A stretch of 64,000 nucleotides of DNA from Myxococcaceae bacterium (GTDB taxonomy: Bacteria > Myxococcota > Myxococcia > Myxococcales > Myxococcaceae): positions 1 through 64,000 of the forward strand of contig JADGHL010000007.1 in assembly GCA_019686135.1 (NCBI GenBank), given 5' to 3'. The position numbers were made by a program, and so were the translations under genes. This document shows positions 1 through 10,987 of the stretch, one piece after another (the first letter of the stretch is position 1; each line of letters starts with the position of its first letter). Below the pieces are notes generated by a model. It did not search any database and was not told the DNA's origin. It worked only from the letters and a program-made list of their open reading frames with translations.

Positions 1-1429
1 CAACGAAGACGGTGTGCTCGATGCCAACGAGGTCGAGTCGACGCAAGTGGTGTGCAATGGCGCCGACGGCACGAACGGCACCAACGGCCTGACCGCGCTG
101 GCGGCCACGAGCTCCGAGCCTGCGGGCGCAAACTGCCCGAACGGCGGCACGAAGCTGCAGTTCGGGCTCGATGACGACGCCGACGGCGTGCTCGATCCGG
201 CCGAGGTCGACTCGACCTCCTACGCCTGCAACGGGATCGACGGGCTGAACGTGCTCGCGACGGTGACCGCGGAGCCGGCGGGCGCCAACTGCGCGAGCGG
301 CGGGCAGAAGATCGAGACCGGCGCGGACGCGGATGCCGACGGGGTGCTCGATCCGGCGGAGATCCAGAACACGGCTTATGTCTGCAACGGCACGAACGGG
401 ACCAACGGGCTGAGCGGCCTCGTCGCCTCGACGCCGGAACCCGCGGGCGCGAACTGCCCGAACGGCGGCACGAAGCTGGACTTCGGGCTCGATGACGACG
501 GAAACGGCGTGCTCGACCCCACCGAAGTCGACTCGACTTCCTACGCCTGCAACGGGATCGACGGGCTGAGCGTCGTCACCTCGGTGACCCCGGAGCCGGC
601 GGGCGCCAACTGCGCCAACGGCGGCCAGAAGATCGAGGTCGGCCAGGACGCGAACCGCAACGGTCAGCTCGACGCACCGGAAGTCCAGGGCACCTCTTAT
701 GTCTGCAACGGTGTCGACGGCACCAACGGAACGGACGGCAAGCAGACGCTGATCGACATCACCACCGAGCCTGCCGGCGCGAACTGCGCCGAGGGCGGGC
801 AGAAGCTCGACTACGGCGTGGACGATGACGGCAACGGTCAGCTCGACGCGGACGAGATCGACGGCACCCGGTATCTCTGCAGTGGGCTCACCGGGCAGAA
901 CGGGCACAGCACGCTGGTCACGGTGGAACCGATCCCCGCCGGTGACACCTGCGCCTTCGGCGGCCAGAGCATCCTCACCGGCCTCGACCTCAACGACGAC
1001 GGCGTGCTCGACGCCTCCGAGGTCACCGGCAACACCTCCATCTGCAACGCGTCGCCGGGCGAGCAGGGGGAGAAGGGCGACAAGGGCGACAAGGGCGACC
1101 CGGGCGCGGACGGCAAGTCGTCGCTGATCTCCGTGGAGGCTGCGTCCGCCGAGGCGTGCGCCGCGGGCGGTCAGACGGTGAAGACCGGTCTGGACGCGAA
1201 CGGCAACGGGACCCTGGACGCCGAGGAGGTCAGCTCGTCCATCGACATCTGCCAGTCGACCTGCACGGTGAAGGGCGGGGGTGACCAGAACACGGTCATC
1301 ACCTGCAGCGACGGGACCTCGTCGACGATCCGGGCCGGCGGCTGCTCCGCCGCGGGGGGCGCAGGGGCGTGGACGTGGCTGCTTGGCCTGGCCGGGCTGC
1401 CGCTCATCCGGCGCCGCCGCCGCGCATAA
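1..1429 (+). CDS. Repeat-rich secreted surface protein with MYXO-CTERM-like tail (5' partial)
   Basis: The reading frame is open at the left edge, so the N-terminus lies outside the window. The visible part is about seven modules of roughly 55 residues. Each has an E-P-A-G-x-N-C-x-x-G-G block, a calcium-loop-like stretch such as GLDDDADGVLDPAEV, and a closing Y-x-C-N-G. Two Cys per module suggest internal disulfides; the D-x-D-x-D-G loops resemble EF-hand or dockerin loops and may bind calcium (inference). A short collagen-like run (GEKGDKGDKGDPG) precedes the last module. The C-terminus has a Cys, a hydrophobic helix (WLLGLAGLPLI) and an Arg cluster, the layout of MYXO-CTERM surface-anchoring signals. 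Likely an exported, surface-attached protein; the ligand is unknown. DNA repeats follow the protein repeats. Confidence 0.85.
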   Translation, partial: NEDGVLDANEVESTQVVCNGADGTNGTNGLTALAATSSEPAGANCPNGGTKLQFGLDDDADGVLDPAEVDSTSYACNGIDGLNVLATVTAEPAGANCASGGQKIETGADADADGVLDPAEIQNTAYVCNGTNGTNGLSGLVASTPEPAGANCPNGGTKLDFGLDDDGNGVLDPTEVDSTSYACNGIDGLSVVTSVTPEPAGANCANGGQKIEVGQDANRNGQLDAPEVQGTSYVCNGVDGTNGTDGKQTLIDITTEPAGANCAEGGQKLDYGVDDDGNGQLDADEIDGTRYLCSGLTGQNGHSTLVTVEPIPAGDTCAFGGQSILTGLDLNDDGVLDASEVTGNTSICNASPGEQGEKGDKGDKGDPGADGKSSLISVEAASAEACAAGGQTVKTGLDANGNGTLDAEEVSSSIDICQSTCTVKGGGDQNTVITCSDGTSSTIRAGGCSAAGGAGAWTWLLGLAGLPLIRRRRRA

Positions 1430-1452
1430 GTCGTCCGCGCGAAGGCCTCGGA

Positions 1453-1487
1453 GAAGCCCTCTCCTCCCTCGCGGAGGGGAGGGCTTC
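1453..1487. terminator. Strong hairpin terminator, probably bidirectional
   Basis: Two 15-base arms pair with a single G-U wobble around a CTCGC loop, starting 24 bases after the stop codon of the surface-protein gene. A long T-tract is missing, but the position between a plus-strand gene and a minus-strand remnant fits a shared terminator. Confidence 0.7.
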
Positions 1488-1499
1488 GTTCATCCGCGC

Positions 1500-1830
1500 C
1501 TACGCGGACGCGGCGTTGGGTGCCTCTGCCTGAGCCTGAGTGGGCGTGTCCGCGTCGTAGCGGGCCTTCATCCGCTCGCAGAAGCGCACGAGGTTGGGCA
1601 GCGCCCACGCCCTGTCTGCCAGCGGGCTCTGCACCACGTTGTGGAGCAGAGGGCTCTTCACCCAGGAAGCACGGCTTCTCTCCGAGGACGGTGGAGAGCG
1701 CCTGCAGATCCTCGCCGCCGGGCTCGTAAAACTTCGCCGCGGAGTGCCGCCCCTTCCCATGACCGTGGAGCTGGCCGAGGATCTCGTGCCGGAGAACGCG
1801 CTCACCCGTCAGCTCGGCTACACCGCGGCG
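1500..1830 (-). pseudogene. Decayed glutathione S-transferase-like gene (C-terminal domain remnant)
   Basis: Two reading frames on the minus strand together recall the C-terminal helical domain of GST-fold proteins of the Fax/metaxin-like type. The upstream frame reads QLHGHGKGRHS and then LSTVLGEKPCFLGEEP. Near position 1650 the homology moves to another frame, LHNVVQSPLADRAWALPNLV then RFCERMKARY, ending at a stop at 1500. About ten residues expected between the two blocks (a T-S-L-D-A-type segment) are missing, so a small out-of-frame deletion is likely. The N-terminal thioredoxin-like half is absent. The family assignment comes from motif memory, not a search. Confidence 0.6.
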
Positions 1831-1858
1831 AAGGCGGGCTGAGCCCGGCGGCAACCGT

Positions 1859-2329
1859 CTACGGTGTGAGATAGAGGCGCGGGTCGAAGAAGAAGTCGCG
1901 TTGAGCCTGCGGCGCCATACGCTTGAAATCAGCGTGCGCGACGTTCAGCACGAAGTTGCTCTCGTGCGGGATGATCGCCGAAGGCACACGCAAGAGCGCA
2001 GAGCGCCCGGCTTTGACCCACTTGTCTCCAAAGGCCTTCAGCTCGGGCACGTCGGGCGCACTGGCCCAGTGCGGCGAGAGCCTGGACGGGTCGCCGATGT
2101 CCTCGATCGTGACCTCATCCGGAACCCAGAGCGCACAGGCGACGTACCTGCCGGGAAGATCCGCACGCGCCGCGTGAACGAGCGTTTCCAGCGCGCTGAG
2201 CGAGAGGTGCTCGGACAGATAGACACAGGCAGTGCCCTTGTTGTTCCACCGTCCTCCGTAGATTCGGGCGCCTTCGCCGTCCCAGACGGTAGCGGCCCGC
2301 CGTTCGGGTACGAGCCGCCAGAGAACCAT
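1859..2329 (-). CDS. RES-domain toxin of a type II toxin-antitoxin system
   Basis: A 156-residue RES-domain protein. Toxins of this family degrade or modify NAD+, which stops growth. The name-giving residues are visible: Arg27 in YGGRWN, Tyr37 in VYLSE, Glu48 in ALETLVH, and a late Ser in the HESNFVLN segment. The ATG overlaps the antitoxin stop by one base (TGATG), so translation is probably coupled. The gene order, antitoxin first, matches Xre-RES systems. A longer upstream frame would read through the antitoxin and is not supported. Confidence 0.9.
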   Translation of the reverse strand: MVLWRLVPERRAATVWDGEGARIYGGRWNNKGTACVYLSEHLSLSALETLVHAARADLPGRYVACALWVPDEVTIEDIGDPSRLSPHWASAPDVPELKAFGDKWVKAGRSALLRVPSAIIPHESNFVLNVAHADFKRMAPQAQRDFFFDPRLYLTP

Positions 2330-2763
2330 CAACTGTAGACCCCGTAGTCGATGCGGCCGAGGATGTCCTCGACCTTTTCGGCACCCAGGTCGACGTCGAG
2401 CATCTCGATCGGTCGTTTTCCGCCGAGGGCCGGGTTCGGAGCACGGAGCCATCGGTAGGCCTTCTCCATGCTGCCGAGAACCTCCTCGGCACGGACGGCG
2501 ACCCGGCCGAGCCGGAGCGCCTTCTCGGACTCCTCGCGCTTGAAACGACCTTCCGACTTGCGTCGGGTGACGTTGCTCCGCGGAATCGAAAGCGTCGCCG
2601 CGACCTCAGCAACCGTCATGTCGAGGGCCTCTGAGAGACGTTCGAAGGCCTTGTACGGAAGTCCCTCGCGGACGAGGGCGATCACGTCGTCGTCGGTGGC
2701 GAGACGGCGACCAACGGCGCCGGCACCACCGAAGATCTTCATGAGGGATCTGGGCTCAACCAT
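2329..2763 (-). CDS. Xre/MbcA/ParS-type antitoxin (DUF2384)
   Basis: A 144-residue antitoxin partner of the downstream RES toxin. The middle carries a helix-turn-helix region (MTVAEVAATLSIPRSNVTRR), followed by a helical region ending in a DUF2384-like segment with NPALGGKRPIEML, the part that contacts RES toxins in known complexes. The ATG at 2763 has an AAAGG ribosome site nine bases upstream; a second Met lies at 2742. These antitoxins usually repress their own promoter, and a palindrome lies just upstream at 2780-2807. Confidence 0.88.
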   Translation of the reverse strand: MVEPRSLMKIFGGAGAVGRRLATDDDVIALVREGLPYKAFERLSEALDMTVAEVAATLSIPRSNVTRRKSEGRFKREESEKALRLGRVAVRAEEVLGSMEKAYRWLRAPNPALGGKRPIEMLDVDLGAEKVEDILGRIDYGVYS

Positions 2764-2779
2764 CGCGGCACGCCTTTGC

Positions 2780-2807
2780 CATTTGGCCAGAAGATAATGC
2801 CCAAATG
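2780..2807 (-). promoter_or_regulatory. Operator-like palindrome of the Xre/RES promoter
   Basis: CATTTGG and CCAAATG form perfect 7-base arms separated by 14 bases. On the minus strand the spacer holds a CATTAT stretch that could serve as a -10 box. The element lies 17-44 bases before the antitoxin start, the usual place for antitoxin autorepression. Binding is inferred. Confidence 0.55.
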
Positions 2808-2829
2808 AGCAGAGGCAACCTGCCGCCCG

Positions 2830-3360
2830 TCAGCCTGCCCCCTGGGCGTGAACAGGCACGCGCGCTCGCAGCTCGTTCAACAGCTTCGCGCTCGCTTCCT
2901 CGCCCAGGTCGCGCCTGGGGAGGATGAGCGCGGTGCTCCCGGTCACGTAGATGAACACGTGCATCGGCGCGTCGACGACCCTCTCCACCGCGCCCCACCT
3001 CGTCCGCACCTCCCGGGTCGGAGTGGTTTCGGTGATGAACTCCTCGTCGAGGGTGAGCGTGGTCGGCCCGAGCACGTCCAGGTTCTTCCCCTCGGCGTAC
3101 AGCTTCGCCACCGTCTCGCGCAGCCCACGCTCGTAGCGCCTCGGGAACATGAACCAGAACGCCAGGGCGAACGCGAACCCGACTGCGCCGAGGAAGGGCG
3201 AACGCGCCAGCGCCCCCACCGCCCCGGCGACGATCGCCAGAAGCCCGCACATGCCCACGCGCAGAAACCGGCGCCGCCGCACGAGCGTCGGCGAGTGGCG
3301 GTGGTGGTAGAGCGCGAACTCGGTCGCGTCCTCCAGGGTCACTTCGTACTTCAGCTCCAT
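2830..3360 (-). CDS. YcxB-like membrane protein
   Basis: A 176-residue protein starting at the ATG of MELKYEV, 17 bases after the rnz stop. Two hydrophobic segments lie close together (about residues 34-53 and 56-72). A soluble C-terminal part with LTLDEEFITE and WGAVERVVD follows, the pattern of YcxB-like proteins, whose function is unknown. It ends with a VFIYVTGSTALILPRRDL-type strand pair, typical of that domain. The short gap to rnz suggests cotranscription. A longer in-frame start upstream would overlap rnz and is not preferred. Confidence 0.7.
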   Translation of the reverse strand: MELKYEVTLEDATEFALYHHRHSPTLVRRRRFLRVGMCGLLAIVAGAVGALARSPFLGAVGFAFALAFWFMFPRRYERGLRETVAKLYAEGKNLDVLGPTTLTLDEEFITETTPTREVRTRWGAVERVVDAPMHVFIYVTGSTALILPRRDLGEEASAKLLNELRARVPVHAQGAG

Positions 3361-3377
3361 CAGCGGCGCCGCCACGG

Positions 3378-4301
3378 TCACTCCCGGAGCGGGATCTCGA
3401 ACGTCATCCCGTCGAAGGCCACGTCGCACGGGCCCTTGAACTCCTCGCGCGCCTGCGCGAGCAGCTTCCCGTATTCGACGTCGTGGCGGGAGGACAGGTG
3501 GGTGAGCACCAGCTTCCGCACGTTCGCCTCGCGGGCCACGCGCCCGGCCTCACGCCCGGTGGAGTGGCGCGTCTCCAGCGCGCGCTCCTGCTCGTCGTCG
3601 GAGAAGGTGGCCTCGTGGATGAGCAGATCCGCGTCCGCCGCCGCGGCGATGAGCTTCGCGCACGGCCGCGTGTCGCCCGAGATGACCGCCTTGCGCCCGG
3701 GACGCGCGGGGCCGAGCACCTCCTCCGGCCGCACCGTCCTGCCGTCCACCGCGATCACCGATTCGCCCCTCTGCAGCCTGCCGAAGTCCGGGCCCTCCTT
3801 CACCCCCAGCACGCGCGCCTTCTGCAGGTCGAACCGCCCGGGCCGCGCGTCCTCGGCGATGACGTAGCCGAGCGCGTTCACCTTGTGCTCCACGCCCACC
3901 GCGTGCACCGCGTACGTCCCGCGGCGGACCGAGTCGCCGTCGCGCAGCTCCTGGATCTCCACCGGGAAGTCCAGCTTCTCGGTGCCCAGGTAGATGGCCT
4001 GATGGAGCAGCCGTTTCGCCGGCGGCGGGCCGTAGAGGCTGAGCCCGTGCTCGCGGCCCGCCATCCCCAGAGTGCGGAGGAAGCCGATGATTCCCAGGAA
4101 GTGATCGGCGTGGAAGTGCGTGAAGAACACCGCGTCCACGGCGAAACCGGTGCCGAAGCGCACCATCTGCCGCTGCGAGCCCTCCCCGCAGTCGAACAAG
4201 AGGAGATCGGTGTCGGCCTTCACCGCGAGGCCGGAGAGGTTCCGGTGCACCGTCGGCTGCGCGGCCGAGGTGCCGAGGAACGTGAACCGGAGGATCGACA
4301 T
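3378..4301 (-). CDS. rnz: Ribonuclease Z (tRNA 3'-processing endonuclease)
   Basis: A 307-residue metallo-beta-lactamase-fold nuclease that removes 3' trailers from tRNA precursors in the cytoplasm. Visible motifs are the N-terminal FLGTSAAQPT, the zinc ligand box FFTHFHADH, the SGDTRPC loop carrying the bridging Asp, the HEATF box, and the late THLSSRHD segment. Length matches bacterial RNase Z. The start at MSILRF is chosen because it begins the conserved first strand; 30 further in-frame upstream residues look non-homologous. It is followed closely by the YcxB-like gene. Confidence 0.93.
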   Translation of the reverse strand: MSILRFTFLGTSAAQPTVHRNLSGLAVKADTDLLLFDCGEGSQRQMVRFGTGFAVDAVFFTHFHADHFLGIIGFLRTLGMAGREHGLSLYGPPPAKRLLHQAIYLGTEKLDFPVEIQELRDGDSVRRGTYAVHAVGVEHKVNALGYVIAEDARPGRFDLQKARVLGVKEGPDFGRLQRGESVIAVDGRTVRPEEVLGPARPGRKAVISGDTRPCAKLIAAAADADLLIHEATFSDDEQERALETRHSTGREAGRVAREANVRKLVLTHLSSRHDVEYGKLLAQAREEFKGPCDVAFDGMTFEIPLRE

Positions 4302-4367
4302 CCCGCTGCTGCCCACGAGGCGCCTCTTACCGTGCAGGCGCGGGGGATGACACGCCCGAAAAGACGA

Positions 4368-4398
4368 CGGCCCGGCGCTCGCGGAGAGCACCGGGCCG
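4368..4398 (-). terminator. Intrinsic terminator after the pyrophosphatase gene
   Basis: Arms CGGCCCGG and CCGGGCCG pair perfectly and an inner GCTC/GAGC can extend the stem. On the minus strand the hairpin is followed by TCGTCTTTTC, a short T-tract. It begins 22 bases after the hppA stop. Confidence 0.75.
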
Positions 4399-4420
4399 CC
4401 TCAGCAGAGTGGAACGTTGG

Positions 4421-6895
<2,475 letters not shown>

Positions 6896-7130
6896 GTTGG
6901 ACCACTCCTCGTTGTGTTGGAGCGAGGGGTTGGCCGCCCGCGAAGGACCCGGTGTCCACCGTGCCCGCGAACGCTTCAGCGCAGCCTCGTGCCTGCGGGC
7001 CACGCCCGAAGGCGGCGTTCCTCTAGCAGAAGCCGCGCCAGCCGGAAACACCTGATTGTGGGCACGTGTCCTCCAGCACGCCCGGCCGGCCGCCCTTGAC
7101 CACCCGGGACACGGTTGGGACGCTCCTTCC

Positions 7131-7919
7131 GTGCTGCCCGGTGCCCTCTTCTCGGCGCTGCTCCTTGCCGCCAGCCCCCCTCAGCAGGCGACGCCCCGGC
7201 CAGACAGCCGCCCGGTGTCCGCTCAGGCCGCGGCGAAGCGGACGCATCGGAAGGAGCCGGCTTCGAAGCCGCCCGCTTCCACCGAAGAGGGCCGGGCGAA
7301 GGAAGCGAAGCGTCCGCACGCATCGCCCAGGTTGGATGTGCCCGGCGCGATCGAAGAGACCGACGTACCGGACATTCTGGATGCGGCGGGCGTCCCGGTG
7401 AAGCTGCGCGCGGTGCGGACCTTCACGCCGATCGAAGAGCTGGACGCCCACTTCCGCCGCGTGTTCGACGAGGACGGCCTGTTCATCCCCGACGGGGACG
7501 CCTTCAGCCCCACGCCGTTCGCGCACGTCACCGCGCTGGACCTCGACACCAACACCTCCTACTCGGTCATCTTCCAGCCCAACCCGGACGGCAGCACCAA
7601 CGTGCTCATCGGCATCGCCTATCTCCACGCGGCGCGTTCGGAGAAGCCGGTGCCCTTCGTCCCCGCGTATCCGGGCGCGCGGCGCGTGATGGTGTCCGAG
7701 ATGGAGACCGGCGCCACCCTCAGCTACGCGGTGGATGTCTCCCCCGAGGCGGTGACCGGCTTCTACCGGGAGACCTTCGACGCCGCGGGCTACACCGAAG
7801 ACGGGCCGCTCACGTTCGTACGCGACGGCGAGGTCATCACCGTCCACGCGCGCCGCCGGGACACCGAGACGTCGGTGGTGGTGCTGCGGACCCACCGGGG
7901 CGCGACCGCTGAGCGTTGA
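7131..7919 (+). CDS. Secreted protein of unknown function
   Basis: A 262-residue protein from the GTG at 7131, which opens a clear signal peptide (MLPGALFSALLLAASPP). About 65 low-complexity Pro/Lys/Arg-rich residues follow, then a folded region of roughly 180 residues. That region contains VPVKLRAVRTFTPIEELDAH, an YSVIFQPNPDGSTNVLIG strand pair, an Y-P-G-A-R-R turn, and a second alpha/beta unit (AVTGFYRETFDAAGYTEDG). The last part resembles domains that follow a Y-P-G segment in secreted proteins of related bacteria, but I do not recognise the family. An in-frame start at 7056 would give a non-signal N-terminus and is less likely. Confidence 0.7.
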   Translation: MLPGALFSALLLAASPPQQATPRPDSRPVSAQAAAKRTHRKEPASKPPASTEEGRAKEAKRPHASPRLDVPGAIEETDVPDILDAAGVPVKLRAVRTFTPIEELDAHFRRVFDEDGLFIPDGDAFSPTPFAHVTALDLDTNTSYSVIFQPNPDGSTNVLIGIAYLHAARSEKPVPFVPAYPGARRVMVSEMETGATLSYAVDVSPEAVTGFYRETFDAAGYTEDGPLTFVRDGEVITVHARRRDTETSVVVLRTHRGATAER

Positions 7920-8114
7920 TCGTCACGGCCCCGAGACAGTGGTGTCTCCTCGCGTCTCCACCGGCGCCCACCGCGGTTCACACCGCGCGCCCAACTGCTC
8001 TGAATCGCTCGCAGCCCACAGTGGCACACCAGGTGCGAGAGAAGGCGCGCTCCGGCAAACGTCCGGCAAGCCGACCGATGCGAGTGCGCAGCCGTGCAAG
8101 GAGAATTTCCACAA

Positions 8115-8846
8115 ATGACGTCCCGGAGGCGCCGACGGCGCCGCCCGTCCAACTGCCGAGGCCAGGCCGCCGTGGAAAGCGCGCTCACCCTCCCGCTCGC
8201 CGTGTTCCTCGTGCTCGGGACGCTGCAGCTGTTCATGTTGATGCAGGGGCGGGCGATGGCGCAGTACGCGGTGGCGCGCGCCACCCGCGCCGGCAGCGTG
8301 AAGTTCGGGGACTGCACCGCGATGCGGCACACCGCGGTGGCGGCGCTGTTGCCCACCTTCACGCGCACGACGGATCCGTCGCGCTTCGTGGCCGCCTTCG
8401 CCGCGCGGAAGAACGGACGGTTCGATCCCTCGCTGGACAGCGGGCGCGACGAGACGATCGCCTGGATCATCCGCGAGTCCCCGTCGGTGAACCCGAACGC
8501 CGAGGAGGTCTTCGACCTCGCCACCGATCAGCCCATCACCCTGCGGGTGCGGATGGTGTTCTGGTACCCGCTGCGGATCCCCTTCGCCAACATGGTGATC
8601 AGCCAGATCGCGCTCGCGCACTGGGGGCTGCAGAACCTCAGGGGCGCCAACCCGCTGCTGGTCGCGCAGAAGAGCGCCAACTGGAACGACGGCGGGTCGA
8701 TTGCCGGCAACATCGGCGCGGAGCTTTTGCGCCGGGCCAGACGCGCCCACTACTCGCTGCCGATCCAGGTCACCTACTCGATGCGGATGATGACGCCGCC
8801 CCGGCCCGCCAACTTCACCTCCCGGACCTGTTCCCCGTACCCATGA
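8115..8846 (+). CDS. TadE-like pilus assembly protein
   Basis: A 243-residue protein with an Arg-rich N-terminus and then GQAAVESALTLPLAVFLVLG, the TadE signature: a Gly-Gln, a conserved Glu and a single long hydrophobic helix. TadE-family proteins are pseudopilin-like parts of Flp/Tad pili or related secretion systems. An AAGGAG ribosome site lies about ten bases before the ATG. The stop overlaps the next start (ATGA), so three genes form a coupled unit. The soluble part is longer than in classical TadE and has no recognised domain. Confidence 0.8.
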   Translation: MTSRRRRRRRPSNCRGQAAVESALTLPLAVFLVLGTLQLFMLMQGRAMAQYAVARATRAGSVKFGDCTAMRHTAVAALLPTFTRTTDPSRFVAAFAARKNGRFDPSLDSGRDETIAWIIRESPSVNPNAEEVFDLATDQPITLRVRMVFWYPLRIPFANMVISQIALAHWGLQNLRGANPLLVAQKSANWNDGGSIAGNIGAELLRRARRAHYSLPIQVTYSMRMMTPPRPANFTSRTCSPYP

Positions 8847-10987
8847 CGCTCTCCCTCCCCCGTGGCGCGCGTGCGCGCGGACAGACGCTGCTGTTGATGG
8901 CGCTCACCATGCTGGTGGTCGTGCTGATGGCGTGCATGACGCTGTCCATCACCACCCGGGTGCGTCAGAAGCTCGAGCTGCAGACGGTGGCGGATACCGC
9001 TGCGTACAGCCAGGCGGTGGCGACGGCGCGCGCGTTCAACGCGATGGGCGTGATGAACCGCACCATCGTGAGCCACTGGGTGGCGCTGCTGGGGATCCAG
9101 GCCAACGTGGCGTGGGGATCCAGCGTCACCGACTACTTCGACGCCTTCGCCTACGAGCTCAACAAGCTCCGCTACGCGCCCTACGCGCAGTGCCCCACCC
9201 GGGCCGAGGAACGTCAGCGCCAGCGCGAATTGCGCGCCGCCCGCGACGCTTTCCTCCACGCGTCGTTCAGCATGTGGAAGCCGCCGCCCGGCCGGTTCGA
9301 CGACGTCTCGGTGCCGTTCTGTTCTGCGGGGAGCTGCTTCCCGCGCGTCGACTCCGGGAGGCTGGACCGCGCGGTCGTGGCGGAGGCGAAGGACGTCCGC
9401 GAGGCGATCCGCGATCTCGTCGAGGTCCAGCGCGACGTCTACACCGACCTGGTGAAGGCGCTCGGCGAACAGACGCTGGCGAAGAAGATCGCCCTGCTGG
9501 CGCAGGGGAAGACCAGCGGAAATCCGTTCCCGGTGGCGGTGAACCTGGGCGCTGGCTTCGTCCCCCAGCTGGGGCGGATGGATCGCCCCGTGGCGCAGCG
9601 CGAGGTGGAGGGCGCGCTCGGCACGACCCGCGCGGACATCCTGCCGCTCGCGCACGCGGCGATGGGGTCGCGCGGCAACCGCTTCATGATGAGCGGCAGC
9701 CGGGCGAAGGGGAACGGCTTCGTCCACGTGATGCCCCGGCGCGCGCTCATCTACACCGCCCGGATCCAGCGGGCGCTCAACCGCCGCTTCGGCCCTGCGC
9801 GCGGCGGAACCGTGTTCGCGTTCGGCGTCACCTCGGGGCTGACCGCGACCTACCTCGACAACGGCGGCATGACCGAGGACTTCGGCGACGGCGACATCGA
9901 CGAGGTGTGGAACGCCGTCACCGACGCGCAAGCCGACGCTCCGGGCACCGAGGAGGGCGACGTGGTCCCGCCGGACGACGACGTGCAGCCACCCGAGTTC
10001 TACAACGCGGGGCTGGTGAACCGCATCACCCCGTCGCGTTCGCTGGGCTTCACCTACGTCACCAGCCGGCACAACGGGCAGGCCCACATCTACTACCGGA
10101 GCCCCTGCCGCGAGTACAGCCTCGACCCGTATATCGTCTCGATCTCCCGCGCGCGCACCGAGATGTCCGAACCGGCGGTGTCCGCGCACGAGTGGATGAT
10201 CGTGAAGGATCGCGTGGCCAGCCATCGCCAGGCGGACGGCAGCCGCGAGTTCACCAACGAGGGCCAGACGGTGCTGCACGGCACCCAGGCGACCTCCCAC
10301 GGCTACGAGGTCAGCAACCACCGCCCCGGCACCATGTGCCATGCGTGGCACCGGCACTGGTACGAGATCAGCGACGACGCGCACCAGCTGGGCAAGGAGA
10401 TCCAGGAGATGGGCGTGGCGCCGGGTGGGTTCGGGTTCGTGTTCCCCGGCGCGGCTACGAACTGCACCTCGAAGATGAGCGCCTCCGAGTGCAAGGCGCG
10501 CCTCGACAATGCGGGCGCCGGCGGCGCGTTCGGCCAGCCGAAGACGCCCATCCTGCTCACCCGCGCCACCTCCGGACCGGGCGTGACCGACGATCCGTGG
10601 AACCTCACCGTCGGCTTCCGCTTCACCGGAGACGCCAACGGGCCGACCTTCGACATGAAGAAGACCGCCAACGCTCAGCCGCTGGCGGCGCTCTCCACCG
10701 GGATTGCCTACTACCACCGCCGCTGCGACCGCTATCAGGACCCACAGCGAAGGAACCCGAAGCGGCGCGCGGACTGCCGGAGCTGGAAGGAGGCGCCGAA
10801 TCTGCTCAACCCGTTCTGGCGCGCCACCCTGGTCCCCATCGACATCGACGAGTCGACCAGCACCGACGCCACGCCCGGTTCGCGCCTGCGCAACGACGCC
10901 GCGGGGATGCTCGCCGCCACCGGGTTGAACGATGCGGCCCGGACCTACCGGTTGCTCAAGAAGGCGGGCTACGAGGGCATCCAATGA
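8843..10987 (+). CDS. TadG-like large pilus-associated protein
   Basis: A 714-residue protein beginning RGARARGQTLLLMALTMLVV, the N-terminal helix and G-Q-T-L motif of TadG-like (putative Flp pilus assembly) proteins. Directly after the helix comes KLELQTVADTAAYSQAVATA, the usual QxxADxAA stretch. The remaining 650 residues are predicted extracytoplasmic. They hold paired Cys motifs (QCPTRAEE, CSAGSCFP, CREYS) and no integrin-like A domain that I can see. Start and stop overlap both neighbours by four bases, so translation is coupled across the trio. It is much larger than most TadG helices need, so it may be a cargo or tip protein (inference). Confidence 0.72.
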   Translation: MTLSLPRGARARGQTLLLMALTMLVVVLMACMTLSITTRVRQKLELQTVADTAAYSQAVATARAFNAMGVMNRTIVSHWVALLGIQANVAWGSSVTDYFDAFAYELNKLRYAPYAQCPTRAEERQRQRELRAARDAFLHASFSMWKPPPGRFDDVSVPFCSAGSCFPRVDSGRLDRAVVAEAKDVREAIRDLVEVQRDVYTDLVKALGEQTLAKKIALLAQGKTSGNPFPVAVNLGAGFVPQLGRMDRPVAQREVEGALGTTRADILPLAHAAMGSRGNRFMMSGSRAKGNGFVHVMPRRALIYTARIQRALNRRFGPARGGTVFAFGVTSGLTATYLDNGGMTEDFGDGDIDEVWNAVTDAQADAPGTEEGDVVPPDDDVQPPEFYNAGLVNRITPSRSLGFTYVTSRHNGQAHIYYRSPCREYSLDPYIVSISRARTEMSEPAVSAHEWMIVKDRVASHRQADGSREFTNEGQTVLHGTQATSHGYEVSNHRPGTMCHAWHRHWYEISDDAHQLGKEIQEMGVAPGGFGFVFPGAATNCTSKMSASECKARLDNAGAGGAFGQPKTPILLTRATSGPGVTDDPWNLTVGFRFTGDANGPTFDMKKTANAQPLAALSTGIAYYHRRCDRYQDPQRRNPKRRADCRSWKEAPNLLNPFWRATLVPIDIDESTSTDATPGSRLRNDAAGMLAATGLNDAARTYRLLKKAGYEGIQ

